Source: DASWIP01 sp036397635 (GTDB lineage: Bacteria; Actinomycetota; AC-67). From it: a stretch of DNA of 64,000 bases. Position numbers and translations under genes: made by a program. The stretch spans positions 35,035 through 99,034 of the forward strand of contig DASWIP010000012.1 in NCBI GenBank assembly GCA_036397635.1. Reading direction: 5' to 3'. Position 1 is the first letter of the stretch. Every line of letters starts with the position of its first letter. Positions 56,738 to 64,000 of the stretch are shown one piece after another. Below the pieces are notes generated by a model. That model was not told the DNA's origin, did not search any database, and saw nothing but the letters and a program-made list of their open reading frames with translations.

Positions 56738-56987
56738 TGCCTGTCGACGCTGATCCGCCGGCGCCGGGCCGAAGATGATGCGCGCGCTGGCGCGCGACCA
56801 CAAGGTCGCCGAGCCGCAGGAGCTGCTCGAGATGGCGATCGACATGGGAGTACGGCTGGTCCCTTGCCAGATGACCATGGATCTGTTGGGCCTGAAGCGT
56901 GAGGACCTGATCGACGGCATCCAGGACCCCGCCGGGGCGACGACCGCGCTGCTCGATGCGAAAGGCGCGACGACGCTGTTCATCTGA
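56738..56987 (+). pseudogene. Truncated, frameshifted DsrE-like gene
   Basis: An ATG at 56738 with a good GAGGAGGG ribosome-binding site opens only 13 codons (MPVDADPPAPGRR) before a stop. In another frame, 56775-56987 encodes 70 residues matching the C-terminal half of DsrE-like proteins (LLEMAIDMGVRLVPCQMTMD then LLGLKREDLIDG). The N-terminal half is missing and upstream is the SQR gene. A frameshift plus deletion, or an assembly error, is likely; alternatively the short ATG at 56775 is used without a clear ribosome-binding site. Confidence 0.6.
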
Positions 56988-56993
56988 GGGTCG

Positions 56994-58130
56994 TCACAGC
57001 GTCCAGGACAGCGGGAAGATGACTTCGTCGGCGAGGTCGAGCACCAGCCGCACGTCCGATCCATCAGCGCGCATCACGTAGATCGCGAGATCGGCGATGG
57101 CATCGCCCTCGCGGGTGGCGCGCTGGCGCTCCGGTGGTTCGACTCGCTCGCTTGCGAACGAGATCCACTCACCGTCAGGCGACCAGACGGGGAGCAGGTC
57201 GAACCCCGGTGAGTCGGCGATCCGACGCTGGTTCGTGCCATCGGCGTTCATGACGTAGATGTCGACGTCGACGTTCTGGGCTGCCGTTTCCGCGCGCGAG
57301 AATACGATCGCGGTGCCGTCCGGCGACCAGGAGGCGTTGTGCTCGGTGATGGGGTCATCGGTGAGCTGAACCACGTCGGTTCCGTCCGGTCGCATGGTGT
57401 AGAGGTCGAAGCGGTCTTGGCGTGCCGCATCAGGCCAGCCGAGCAGCAGCAGGCGCGCGCCGTCCGGTGACCACGACACATTCTCCCAGTGTCCGTCAAG
57501 GACGCGCTCGCCTGTCCCGTCGGCGTTGAGTACCGATACCGTGCGACCCCGGTAGATGGTCCGGCCCGAGTAGGCGAGTCGCGTCCCGTCTGGCGCCCAG
57601 GCCACCGAGATGAAGTCTGGTCCGGGCAGGGTCGGGTCGCCCTTGGGGTGCTCCACGAGGGTGACCTTGCGCGAGCCATCCGCGCGCGCGAGGACGAGCG
57701 CGTAGCTGGCACCTTCATCTTGCTCGACCGTGTACGCGATCCGCGTTCCATCCGGCGACCACTGCGCCGCGGTGATGTTCCCGGCACCGGTGGCGATCGG
57801 CACCGGCACCTGCTCGGCGAAACCGTAGGCGTACAGGCCGCTCCCCTGTTCGGTTCCCGATGGATCGGTGCGACGGCCGATCGCGAGCGTCCCGGTCGGT
57901 TCGCTGCCTTCCTGCACAAATCCACGATCGGTCGTGCCCGGCCAGACCAGCACAGCCACCACGACGAGCACGGCGAGGATCGCGACCGTGGCCGCGATCG
58001 CGAGCAAGGGGCGCGCCTGTCGTGAGCGCTGGGGCGCGCGCAGCACCTCGTCCAGCGCGCGCTCGGGATCGGTTCGCACCGTCGACGCTGCTCGCTCGAG
58101 CAGCGTGTGGATCTGCGGATCAGCCTTCAT
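56994..58130 (-). CDS. Membrane-anchored PD40/TolB-like beta-propeller protein
   Basis: The 378-residue protein has a 40-residue cytoplasmic N-terminus, one membrane segment at about 41-63 and an outer region with at least five WSPDG-type propeller repeats (WSPDGTRIAYTV, WAPDGTRLAYSG, WSPDGARLLLLG, WSPDGTAIVFSR, WSPDGEWISFAS). It overlaps the upstream ECF sigma gene by 11 bp, so it may act as its anti-sigma factor or sensor, with the propeller reading an outer signal. No classical anti-sigma domain is recognised in the N-terminus. Confidence 0.8.
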   Translation of the reverse strand: MKADPQIHTLLERAASTVRTDPERALDEVLRAPQRSRQARPLLAIAATVAILAVLVVVAVLVWPGTTDRGFVQEGSEPTGTLAIGRRTDPSGTEQGSGLYAYGFAEQVPVPIATGAGNITAAQWSPDGTRIAYTVEQDEGASYALVLARADGSRKVTLVEHPKGDPTLPGPDFISVAWAPDGTRLAYSGRTIYRGRTVSVLNADGTGERVLDGHWENVSWSPDGARLLLLGWPDAARQDRFDLYTMRPDGTDVVQLTDDPITEHNASWSPDGTAIVFSRAETAAQNVDVDIYVMNADGTNQRRIADSPGFDLLPVWSPDGEWISFASERVEPPERQRATREGDAIADLAIYVMRADGSDVRLVLDLADEVIFPLSWTL

Positions 58131-58653
58131 CTCGTTCACCCTCCGGGAGCGCGAGCGCGCGGCGTAGCGCCTGTCGCCCTCGCATGACTTGCACGCGGAC
58201 CGTGCTGGCGCTGATGCCCAAGACGCTCGCGGCGGTTGCCGAGTCCATGTCGGCCAGATCGACCAGCACCACACACGCGCGCTGCCTTTGCGACAGAGTG
58301 GCCAGCGCGGCAAGCACATCGGGTCCGTCGGCAGCCGGCCCGGCGGGTGCGACCAACCCGTCAGCATGGCGCAATCCTGCTCGGATGACCGGCCGGTGCT
58401 TGCGGACGTGCGAGCGCGCCAGGTTCACCCCGACCTTGTAGGCGAAGTTGCGAGCGTGGTCGTCGGACTCCATCAGGCCCCACCGCTGGAACAGGCGGAG
58501 GAAGGCCTCTTGAGCGACCTCTTGCCCCGCGCCGGCGTCGCCTGCCACCAACGCGGCCGCGCGCGCCACCCCGTCGAAATGGGTCCGGAAGAAAGGCTCG
58601 AACCCTGCGCGCACGCCGATGGCTTCCTTCCCGGGGCCTGTGATGATCCTCAT
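58120..58653 (-). CDS. ECF/SigE-family RNA polymerase sigma factor
   Basis: The 177-residue product has region 2 (FEPFFRTHFDGVARAAALVA, AGAGQEVAQEAFLRLFQRWG) and region 4 (LSQRQRACVVLVDLADMDSA, ASVLGISASTVRVQVMRGRQ). I chose the ATG at 58653, just after AGGGTG; the longer frame to 58743 overlaps the GNAT gene. It is coupled to the beta-propeller membrane gene. Confidence 0.87.
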   Translation of the reverse strand: MRIITGPGKEAIGVRAGFEPFFRTHFDGVARAAALVAGDAGAGQEVAQEAFLRLFQRWGLMESDDHARNFAYKVGVNLARSHVRKHRPVIRAGLRHADGLVAPAGPAADGPDVLAALATLSQRQRACVVLVDLADMDSATAASVLGISASTVRVQVMRGRQALRRALALPEGERDEG

Positions 58654-58696
58654 CACCCTATCTACGCGCGAGGCGGGCGCGGTGTTTACAGGCCGA

Positions 58697-59245
58697 TCAG
58701 GCCGGGATCGACCAGGTATCGCGCATCGCGGCGAAGCACTCATGCTCGGCGCCCTGGTGCAAGCGCCGGCCGAACGGGGTCAAGCCCAGGCGCAGGCACG
58801 CTCGGATCGAGCGTTCGTTTCCGGGGTACGCGAGCGCGAGGATCTCGGGGATGGCGAGCTGCTCGAAGCCATAGCGCAACAACCCGACGCCGGATTCCAA
58901 CGCGTAACCTTTGCCCCAGTGCGCGCGCGCCAGCTGCCAGCCCATCTCGACGCCGCCGTCGTCCTCGATCGGGATGAGCGCGACGGTACCGATGATGGTG
59001 GCGTCGGTGCGCTGCTCGAGCCCCCAGAACCCGAACCGTGGATCAAGCCGGGGCGCGAGCATGCCGTCGGTGAGCAGCGCGCGCATCAATTCCATGTCCG
59101 GCACCACCTCGCCGCCGGGCGTCACGTATCGGGTCACGTCGGGATCGCCGTACACGACGAAGCAGGCCTCGGCGTCGTCGAGCGTCAGCGGCCGCACGAT
59201 CAGCCGCTCCGTGCTGAACACAGGATCGATTGCACCGTCGGTCAT
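58697..59245 (-). CDS. GNAT acetyltransferase, RimJ/RimL type
   Basis: The 182-residue protein has the RimJ/RimL-like start STERLIVRPLTLDDAEACFV, EMGWQLARAHWGKGYALESG with the acetyl-CoA loop, and ALAYPGNERSIRACLRLGLT. Many homologues acetylate small molecules or unknown proteins, so the substrate is open. It stands alone between an ECF operon and the transporter gene; the 106 bases on its upstream side show nothing else. Confidence 0.82.
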   Translation of the reverse strand: MTDGAIDPVFSTERLIVRPLTLDDAEACFVVYGDPDVTRYVTPGGEVVPDMELMRALLTDGMLAPRLDPRFGFWGLEQRTDATIIGTVALIPIEDDGGVEMGWQLARAHWGKGYALESGVGLLRYGFEQLAIPEILALAYPGNERSIRACLRLGLTPFGRRLHQGAEHECFAAMRDTWSIPA

Positions 59246-59351
59246 TGCCGGGATGCTACCGGCAGGCGCCCACGGTCCGGTCGGCTTGGGCTGCTGGCGG
59301 GGCCATGACTTCAGCCTTGGTCAGGCCGCGAACTGGAAACTCACTACGGCG

Positions 59352-61751
59352 CTAGTGAAGGTGGAAGGGGACGCTCGTCACCACGACACCGGGTTCGAAC
59401 AGCAGGGTGCCTTTGATGGAGAGCGCAGTCTGGTTGTGAAGGAATTGGTGCCACCATCGCCGGACGATGAACTCGGGGACGATGACGGCGATGGTCGCAT
59501 CTGGATTCCTGCGCCGGATGCCGCGGACGTGACGCACGAGCGCGTCGCTGACGTTGCGGTATGGAGCGTCAACGACTTCGAGCGGGAGATCGATCTCTGT
59601 GCGTGCCCAGTCGTTGAGGACGCGCGCGGATTCCTCCTGCTCGATGTTGAACATGACCGCATGGGTCTGGGTGGCGCGCAGGGCACGTGCGTAGGCGATG
59701 GCTTGCAGCGTGGCGTTGTGAACGGCTGAGACCAGGACGATCGCGTGCACTCGCGCCGGCGCGATCGGTCGCATGCTGAGCTCGTCTGACTGAGTCTGGC
59801 GGCCATCTGCGACGGTTGGGACGTCGGTGACGGCGACGCCGGATTCGAAAAGAAGGGCAGCCTTGATGAGCAGGGCTCGACGCCGTCGGATGAACTGCCG
59901 CCACCCTGATCCGTAAAGAACCTCGGGGATGATCACCGTGACGAACTCGTCCTCGGTGGAACGGAGTTCACGGACGCGGTTCCTGATGGCCTCAACCATG
60001 TCGCCCTTGGCGGCTGTGACGACGTCCAACGGCAAGCCGGCGCAGCGCTGGTTCCATGCCTCCTTGAGCCCCGCTGCTCCGGATCTCTCCTCGACATGGA
60101 GTCCGCGCACCTCGACGGGCCGCATCGCGCGCGCATAACCGACCGCGCGCAGGGTCGCCTCGTCGACGCGGCTGACGAGCACGACCGCCCGTGTCGTTGC
60201 GACGGCAGGTGGCCGATCTCCGAGTGCCCGTAGCTGGTTCCCTACTGACAGGTAGTGGCGGTGGATGGCTTTGAATCCGGCGATGATGAACGGCATGGCG
60301 GTGATGACGATCCATGCGCCGTGGACGAACTTGGTCGCCGCAACCACGATCAGGACGATCCCGGTGGTCGCGGCGCCGATGCCGTTCATCGTGGCTTTGA
60401 GATGCCACCGTTCCCCGCGGAGGCGGAACCATCGCCGGACCATGCCCGCCTGCGAAAGGGTGAAGGTTGTGAAGACACCCACCAAGTAGAGCTGGATCAG
60501 CTTGGTCACGCTCGCGTCGAAGGCCCAGATCAGGATCACGGCGAGGATCGACAGGACGACGATGCCGTTGGAGAACACCAGCCGGTCCCCGCGGTTCATG
60601 AGCTGGCGAGGCATGAAGCGATCCTTCGCCAGGATCGAGGAGAGGCGCGGGAAGTCGGCGTAGGCCGTGTTGGCGGCAAGGATCAGGATCGCCGCCGTCG
60701 CGATCTGGACCAAGAAGAACAGGAATCCTCTGCCGGTTAGCGCCTCGGCGATCTGGGAGACGACGGTCTGCTCGTGCAAGCCGAAGTGTGCCGCGATCTC
60801 CTCGGTGATCGGATGCACATGCGTTCCGCGAGCCAGAAGGCTGAGCCCGAGGAACATCGAAAGCGTCAGGAACCCCATGATGGTGATCGTGAGGATGGCG
60901 TTATGCGCCTGCTCGGCCGGGCGGCGGCCGCGGAATGCGGGAACGCCGTTGGAGACCGCCTCGATCCCGGTGAGCGCGGTCGAGCCGGACGCGAAAGCGC
61001 GCAGGATGAGGAACAGCGTGAGGGAGGAGGTGAGCTCGGGTTCCAGGGAAGCGGATGCGGCTTCGGGGCATCCGCCGACGCATTTGATGGCGCCGACGAC
61101 GAGCAGCGCCCAGATCGAGGCGACGAAGGTGTAGCTGGGGATGGCGAACAGGGTTCCCGATTCCTTGACGCCCCGCAGGTTCGCCAGCATCAGCAGGATG
61201 ACGAAGCCGATCGAGATCCAGACCCGTTGCGCGAACAGACCCGGCGCGGCCGAGGTGATGGCGGCGACGCCGGCGACGACGCTGACGGCGACGGTAAGGA
61301 CGTAGTCGATCAGCAACGCGGCAGCGGCCACCAGGCCGTAGTTCTCGCCGAGATTTTCCTTCGCGACATTGTAGGAGCCGCCACCATGAGGGTAAGCGCT
61401 GATCGTCTGCCGGTACGAGACGATTACGATGACGACGACGGTGGCGATGATCGCCGAGAGGGGCGACACGAGCCAGAACGTGCTCGCTCCCGCCGCGGAT
61501 AGGACGATCAGGATCTCTTCGGTCGCGTACGCGTTGGACGACAGGGGGTCGGAGGCGAACACCGGAAGCGCGAGCCGCTTGGGGAGAAGCTGGTGAGGGG
61601 CCTCCTCGGTGGCCAGCGCGCGGCCGACCAGGAACCGTTTCAGCGGCATCCAGAGGCCGTTGCCCGGCTGGACGGCACCGAGCTTGTGCTCGGCGCGCGC
61701 CGATACGCGCCGGCCCGGGCCGCCCGCGGCTGGGTCAGGAGCGCCAGGCAT
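59352..61751 (-). CDS. KimA-like APC/KUP-type potassium transporter with duplicated cytosolic domain
   Basis: The 799-residue protein has about 12 membrane segments (about 60-500) with the APC motifs SDPLSSNAYATEEILIVL, SYRQTISAYPHGGGSYNVAK, SGSTALTGIEAVSNGVPAF, GDRLVFSNGI and LYLVGVFTTFTLSQAG. These match Bacillus subtilis KimA, a proton-coupled K+ importer inhibited by c-di-AMP. The C-terminal cytosolic domain, single in KimA, is present twice (about 520-647 and 668-796); the second ends LHNQTALSIKGTLLFEPGVV. The start is uncertain: ATG 61751 has no clear ribosome-binding site, and ATG 61649 is possible. It is divergent from kdpDE. Confidence 0.8.
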   Translation of the reverse strand: MPGAPDPAAGGPGRRVSARAEHKLGAVQPGNGLWMPLKRFLVGRALATEEAPHQLLPKRLALPVFASDPLSSNAYATEEILIVLSAAGASTFWLVSPLSAIIATVVVIVIVSYRQTISAYPHGGGSYNVAKENLGENYGLVAAAALLIDYVLTVAVSVVAGVAAITSAAPGLFAQRVWISIGFVILLMLANLRGVKESGTLFAIPSYTFVASIWALLVVGAIKCVGGCPEAASASLEPELTSSLTLFLILRAFASGSTALTGIEAVSNGVPAFRGRRPAEQAHNAILTITIMGFLTLSMFLGLSLLARGTHVHPITEEIAAHFGLHEQTVVSQIAEALTGRGFLFFLVQIATAAILILAANTAYADFPRLSSILAKDRFMPRQLMNRGDRLVFSNGIVVLSILAVILIWAFDASVTKLIQLYLVGVFTTFTLSQAGMVRRWFRLRGERWHLKATMNGIGAATTGIVLIVVAATKFVHGAWIVITAMPFIIAGFKAIHRHYLSVGNQLRALGDRPPAVATTRAVVLVSRVDEATLRAVGYARAMRPVEVRGLHVEERSGAAGLKEAWNQRCAGLPLDVVTAAKGDMVEAIRNRVRELRSTEDEFVTVIIPEVLYGSGWRQFIRRRRALLIKAALLFESGVAVTDVPTVADGRQTQSDELSMRPIAPARVHAIVLVSAVHNATLQAIAYARALRATQTHAVMFNIEQEESARVLNDWARTEIDLPLEVVDAPYRNVSDALVRHVRGIRRRNPDATIAVIVPEFIVRRWWHQFLHNQTALSIKGTLLFEPGVVVTSVPFHLH

Positions 61752-61938
61752 CGTTCGGGTAGGAACCGTCCGGGGGCTCGTCGTCTTGTTGGTCCATCCT
61801 CGCCAGGATCGCGTCGGCAAGGGCGGCTTCGCGGCGCGCTGCTTCATTCGCGCGCCACAGGAGCCAGGAGCGAAGGATGGGGCCGAGGAGCAGCCCGAGG
61901 AAGATCCCGAACAGGAGCCCAGCGAGGAAGCCATCCAT
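61735..61938 (-). CDS. Small membrane protein upstream of the KimA-like gene
   Basis: The 67-residue product has one membrane segment at about 3-27 (FLAGLLFGIFLGLLLGPILR) and a charged cytosolic tail ending YPNDAWRS. Its last codons overlap the most likely start of the KimA-like gene by 17 bases, so the two are translationally coupled. It may be an accessory subunit, but no family is recognised. Coding is supported by the clean hydrophobic profile and the overlap. Confidence 0.55.
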   Translation of the reverse strand: MDGFLAGLLFGIFLGLLLGPILRSWLLWRANEAARREAALADAILARMDQQDDEPPDGSYPNDAWRS

Positions 61939-61993
61939 GGCTCCATCGTCGTTGGCCTGCCGTGAGGGCCGCGTGAGAAACCCGCCGGTCGCC

Positions 61994-62012
61994 GTGAGGA
62001 TGTTGTGAGGAT
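61994..62012. promoter_or_regulatory. Direct repeat, candidate KdpE/OmpR-type binding site
   Basis: GTGAGGAT occurs at 61994-62001 and again at 62005-62012, an 11-bp period, in the 128-base divergent region between the KimA-like operon and kdpD. OmpR-family regulators such as KdpE usually bind direct repeats one helical turn apart. No clear -35/-10 was assigned. Confidence 0.4.
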
Positions 62013-62066
62013 CGCTGGGGGTCTGAGGGCGGCCGCTTGTTGGGATGGCCTCGCTGCGAGGATGCT

Positions 62067-63488
62067 ATGAGCACCATGGCAACTGGACAAGGGATCAGCC
62101 GACGGCCGTCCGCGCGAGCCCTGGCCGTCGGGCTGTTCGCCGTCGCCTGCGCGACGCTGCTCGCGGTCGGCGGCGACGCAGTTCCGACGTCCGTGGCCGC
62201 ACTTGCCTATGTGCTGGCCGTCACCGTGGCCGCAGCCCGGGCAGGGCTCTGGGGAGGTCTCATCGCTTCCCTCCTCGCCTTCCTCGGCCTGAACTTCCTC
62301 TTTACGCCTCCCCGCTACACATTCGTGGTCGAGAAGACCGAAGATCTCGTCGCGCTATTCGTCTTCCTCGCCGTCTCAGGCATCGTCGGCACACTGCTGT
62401 CCACCGCACTCCGGCAGCGCGCGCGCGCCGAACAGCGCGAACGGGAGGCCCGGCTGCTGCACCACGTCGCCACTCGACTCCTGTCGGGTGAGCCCGTCGC
62501 AGCGGTGCTTCGCCGCTTCGCCGAGGCGGTCGCCGAGCTGCTCGAGCTTGCACGATGCGAAGTCTCCACTGACCTGACCCCCGAGGCGATCGTCATCGAG
62601 CGCGATCAGCTCGACGGCGCACCCTCAGAGACCTTCGTGATGGCCACCGCGGACCGGGAGGTTGGCCGCATCACCGTCAAACCCTCGCCGGAGCATGAGT
62701 TGGGCGATACCGGGCGAGAGGTCATCCGCACTTTCGCCGGGCAGATGGCGCTGGCCCTCGAACGCCTGCACCTGGCTGCGGAAGCCCGTCAAGCTCACGT
62801 CGATGCAGAAGAGAGCCGGCTGCGTGCCGCCCTGTTTTCCTCCGTCACCCACGATCTGCGAACCCCACTCGCGTCGATCACCGCCGCCGTCAGCAGCCTC
62901 GAAGATAGGGAGGCCGTGTTCAGCCCTCAGGATCGCAAAGACCTGCTCGAGACGATCCACCAAGAGGCCGACCGGCTCAACCGACTCGTAGGAAACCTCC
63001 TTGACCTGGCACGGATGCGAGCGGGAGCGCTTGTGCCTTCCAAGGTTCCAACCGACATCGAGGAGGTGATCGAAGGGGTTCTCGCACGCCTCCAGGGGCT
63101 CCTCAACGGCAGACCTGTCCGTCTCAACCTGCGCGAGGACCTTCCCCAGATCCCCATGGACGTTCTGCAGATCGATCAGGTGCTGACCAACCTGCTCGAG
63201 AACGCCGCAAAGTTCAGCCCTCCCGGATCCGAGATCACCATCACGGCCTCCCATTGGCAGGGCACGCTGGAAGTCCGCGTCGGCGATCGCGGCTCGGTGA
63301 TACCACCCGAGGAGCGAGAACGCGTCTTCGAACCGTTCGTCCGCAGTGACAACCATCCCAACGCCGGCACCGGCCTGGGCCTGTCGATCGCGCAAGCCGT
63401 CGTGATCGCCCACGGCGGACGCATGTGGATCGAACCAACACCAGGCGGCGGCACGACCGTCGCCTTCACTTTGCCGAGCCGAGGCTGA
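62067..63488 (+). CDS. kdpD: KdpD-like sensor histidine kinase lacking the KdpD N-terminal domain
   Basis: The 473-residue protein has a KdpD-type four-helix membrane region (about 18-115, with GLNFLFTPPRYTFVVEKTED), a GAF-like middle (about 130-240), HisKA with H262 in SSVTHDLRTPLASI, and HATPase with NLLENAAKF and GTGLGLSIAQAVVIAHGG. It lacks the N-terminal KdpD and Usp-like domains of full-length KdpD. The G1 box reads DRGSVIP instead of the usual DxGxGIP. I chose ATG 62067 with GAGG 5 bases upstream. It is followed 2 bases later by kdpE. Confidence 0.88.
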   Translation: MSTMATGQGISRRPSARALAVGLFAVACATLLAVGGDAVPTSVAALAYVLAVTVAAARAGLWGGLIASLLAFLGLNFLFTPPRYTFVVEKTEDLVALFVFLAVSGIVGTLLSTALRQRARAEQREREARLLHHVATRLLSGEPVAAVLRRFAEAVAELLELARCEVSTDLTPEAIVIERDQLDGAPSETFVMATADREVGRITVKPSPEHELGDTGREVIRTFAGQMALALERLHLAAEARQAHVDAEESRLRAALFSSVTHDLRTPLASITAAVSSLEDREAVFSPQDRKDLLETIHQEADRLNRLVGNLLDLARMRAGALVPSKVPTDIEEVIEGVLARLQGLLNGRPVRLNLREDLPQIPMDVLQIDQVLTNLLENAAKFSPPGSEITITASHWQGTLEVRVGDRGSVIPPEERERVFEPFVRSDNHPNAGTGLGLSIAQAVVIAHGGRMWIEPTPGGGTTVAFTLPSRG

Positions 63489-63490
63489 AG

Positions 63491-64000
63491 ATGCCCGTAC
63501 GCGTGCTCGTGGTCGACGACGATCCTCAGATCCGCCGCGCGGTCAGCACGAGCCTGCGCGCGCACCGATACGAGGTGGCGACCGCCGCCAACGGCGAAGC
63601 GGCCCTCGAACAACTCAGCGCCGGCAACTACGACTTGGTCGTCCTCGACCTGGGCCTCCCCGGGATCGACGGACACGAGGTGATCAAAAGGCTCCGCGCC
63701 TGGTCTCACATCCCCGTGATCGTGCTCTCCGTGCGCGAGACACAAGACGAGAAGATCGCAGCGCTGGACGCCGGCGCCGACGACTACGTCACCAAACCCT
63801 TCGGGATCGAAGAGCTTCTCGCCCGGATGCGAGCGGTCGAGCGGCGTACCGCAACCGAGACCCCGCCACCGGTCCTGCGTTACGGGGGACTCGAGATCGA
63901 CCTCGCGCGACAGCTCGTCCGCCTCGACGGCCAAGCCATTCCGTTGACACCCACCGAGTACCGCCTGCTGGAGGCCATGGCCAGCAACCCCGGCAAGCTG
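63491..64000 (+). CDS. kdpE: KdpE-like OmpR-family response regulator, truncated by window edge
   Basis: The first 170 codons are present. The receiver domain has the acidic pocket (VVDDDP), the phosphorylation site D53 in LVVLDLGLPG and K102 in VTKPFG; a winged-helix DNA-binding domain begins near residue 130 (LTPTEYRLLEAMASNPGKL). It runs off the right edge. The ATG at 63491 is 2 bases after the kdpD stop. Target genes are probably in the divergent KimA-like operon; whether kdpFABC lies further right cannot be seen. Confidence 0.93.
   Translation, partial: MPVRVLVVDDDPQIRRAVSTSLRAHRYEVATAANGEAALEQLSAGNYDLVVLDLGLPGIDGHEVIKRLRAWSHIPVIVLSVRETQDEKIAALDAGADDYVTKPFGIEELLARMRAVERRTATETPPPVLRYGGLEIDLARQLVRLDGQAIPLTPTEYRLLEAMASNPGKL

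Noticed and set aside
59352..62090. A 912-residue version of the transporter starting at 62090
   Set aside because: Its extra N-terminal part crosses the small membrane-protein gene, the divergent regulatory region and the start of kdpD, and has no family similarity.

Overview
This window is a high-GC chromosome segment from an actinobacterium, probably a deep-branching or uncultured lineage. Evidence for the phylum: a guaB3-type IMP dehydrogenase paralogue at the left edge, zinc-ribbon S14, a rpoB rifampicin region close to the mycobacterial one, many GTG/TTG starts, and the mycobacterial-style orders rplM-rpsI-glmM-glmS-alr-tsaE-tsaB-rimI-tsaD-groES and rpmG-hadA/hadB-(tRNA-Trp)-secE-nusG. 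It is not Mycobacterium itself: groEL is not beside groES, infA is not beside rpmJ, and several neighbouring genes differ.

Layout. Positions 1-12063 (minus strand): guaB3 start, a CIRCE-controlled groES with its own terminator, the overlapping t6A-modification genes tsaE-tsaB-rimI-tsaD, a type 4 uracil-DNA glycosylase, a P1-family peptidase, an alpha/beta hydrolase, alr, nnr, glmS and glmM. Positions 12072-33773 (minus): a nearly unbroken ribosomal superoperon that joins the str, S10, spc and alpha clusters plus rplM-rpsI, truA, secY, adk, map, rpoA, fusA and tuf. Positions 33920-34735: an unusual HTH plus Clp-N regulator with its own palindromic, apparently leaderless promoter, inserted between rpoBC and rpsL. 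Positions 34862-46477: rpoC, rpoB, rplL, rplJ (with an L10 leader and attenuator), rplA, rplK, nusG, secE and tRNA-Trp.

Positions 46594-52188: a zinc-finger anti-sigma/ECF sigma pair, a small lipoprotein on the other strand, a CysRS-tail/glycosyltransferase fusion, a hadB-like/hadA-like/FabG-like cassette, rpmG, tRNA-Met(CAT), tRNA-Thr(GGT) and a MidA-family methyltransferase. Positions 52217-56987: a cupin protein divergent from a ThDP-dependent enzyme, a 25-residue lysine-rich peptide with a strong terminator, then a sulfur cassette (DsrE-like, TusA-like, sulfide:quinone oxidoreductase-like and a frameshifted DsrE fragment). Positions 56994-64000: a beta-propeller membrane protein with an ECF sigma factor, a GNAT enzyme, a KimA-like potassium transporter with a duplicated cytosolic domain, a small membrane protein, and a divergent kdpD-kdpE pair, of which kdpE runs off the right edge.

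How it works together: most of the window is core translation, transcription, secretion and cell-wall precursor supply, with dense translational coupling (many ATGA or GTGA overlaps). The accessory right third combines signalling (two ECF systems, KdpDE) with likely potassium homeostasis and sulfide handling. The most interesting items are the KimA-like/KdpDE locus, the HTH-Clp-N regulator with its operator, the L10 leader that can also bury the ribosome-binding site, low-complexity tails on S3, L10 and NusG, and the CysRS-tail glycosyltransferase.
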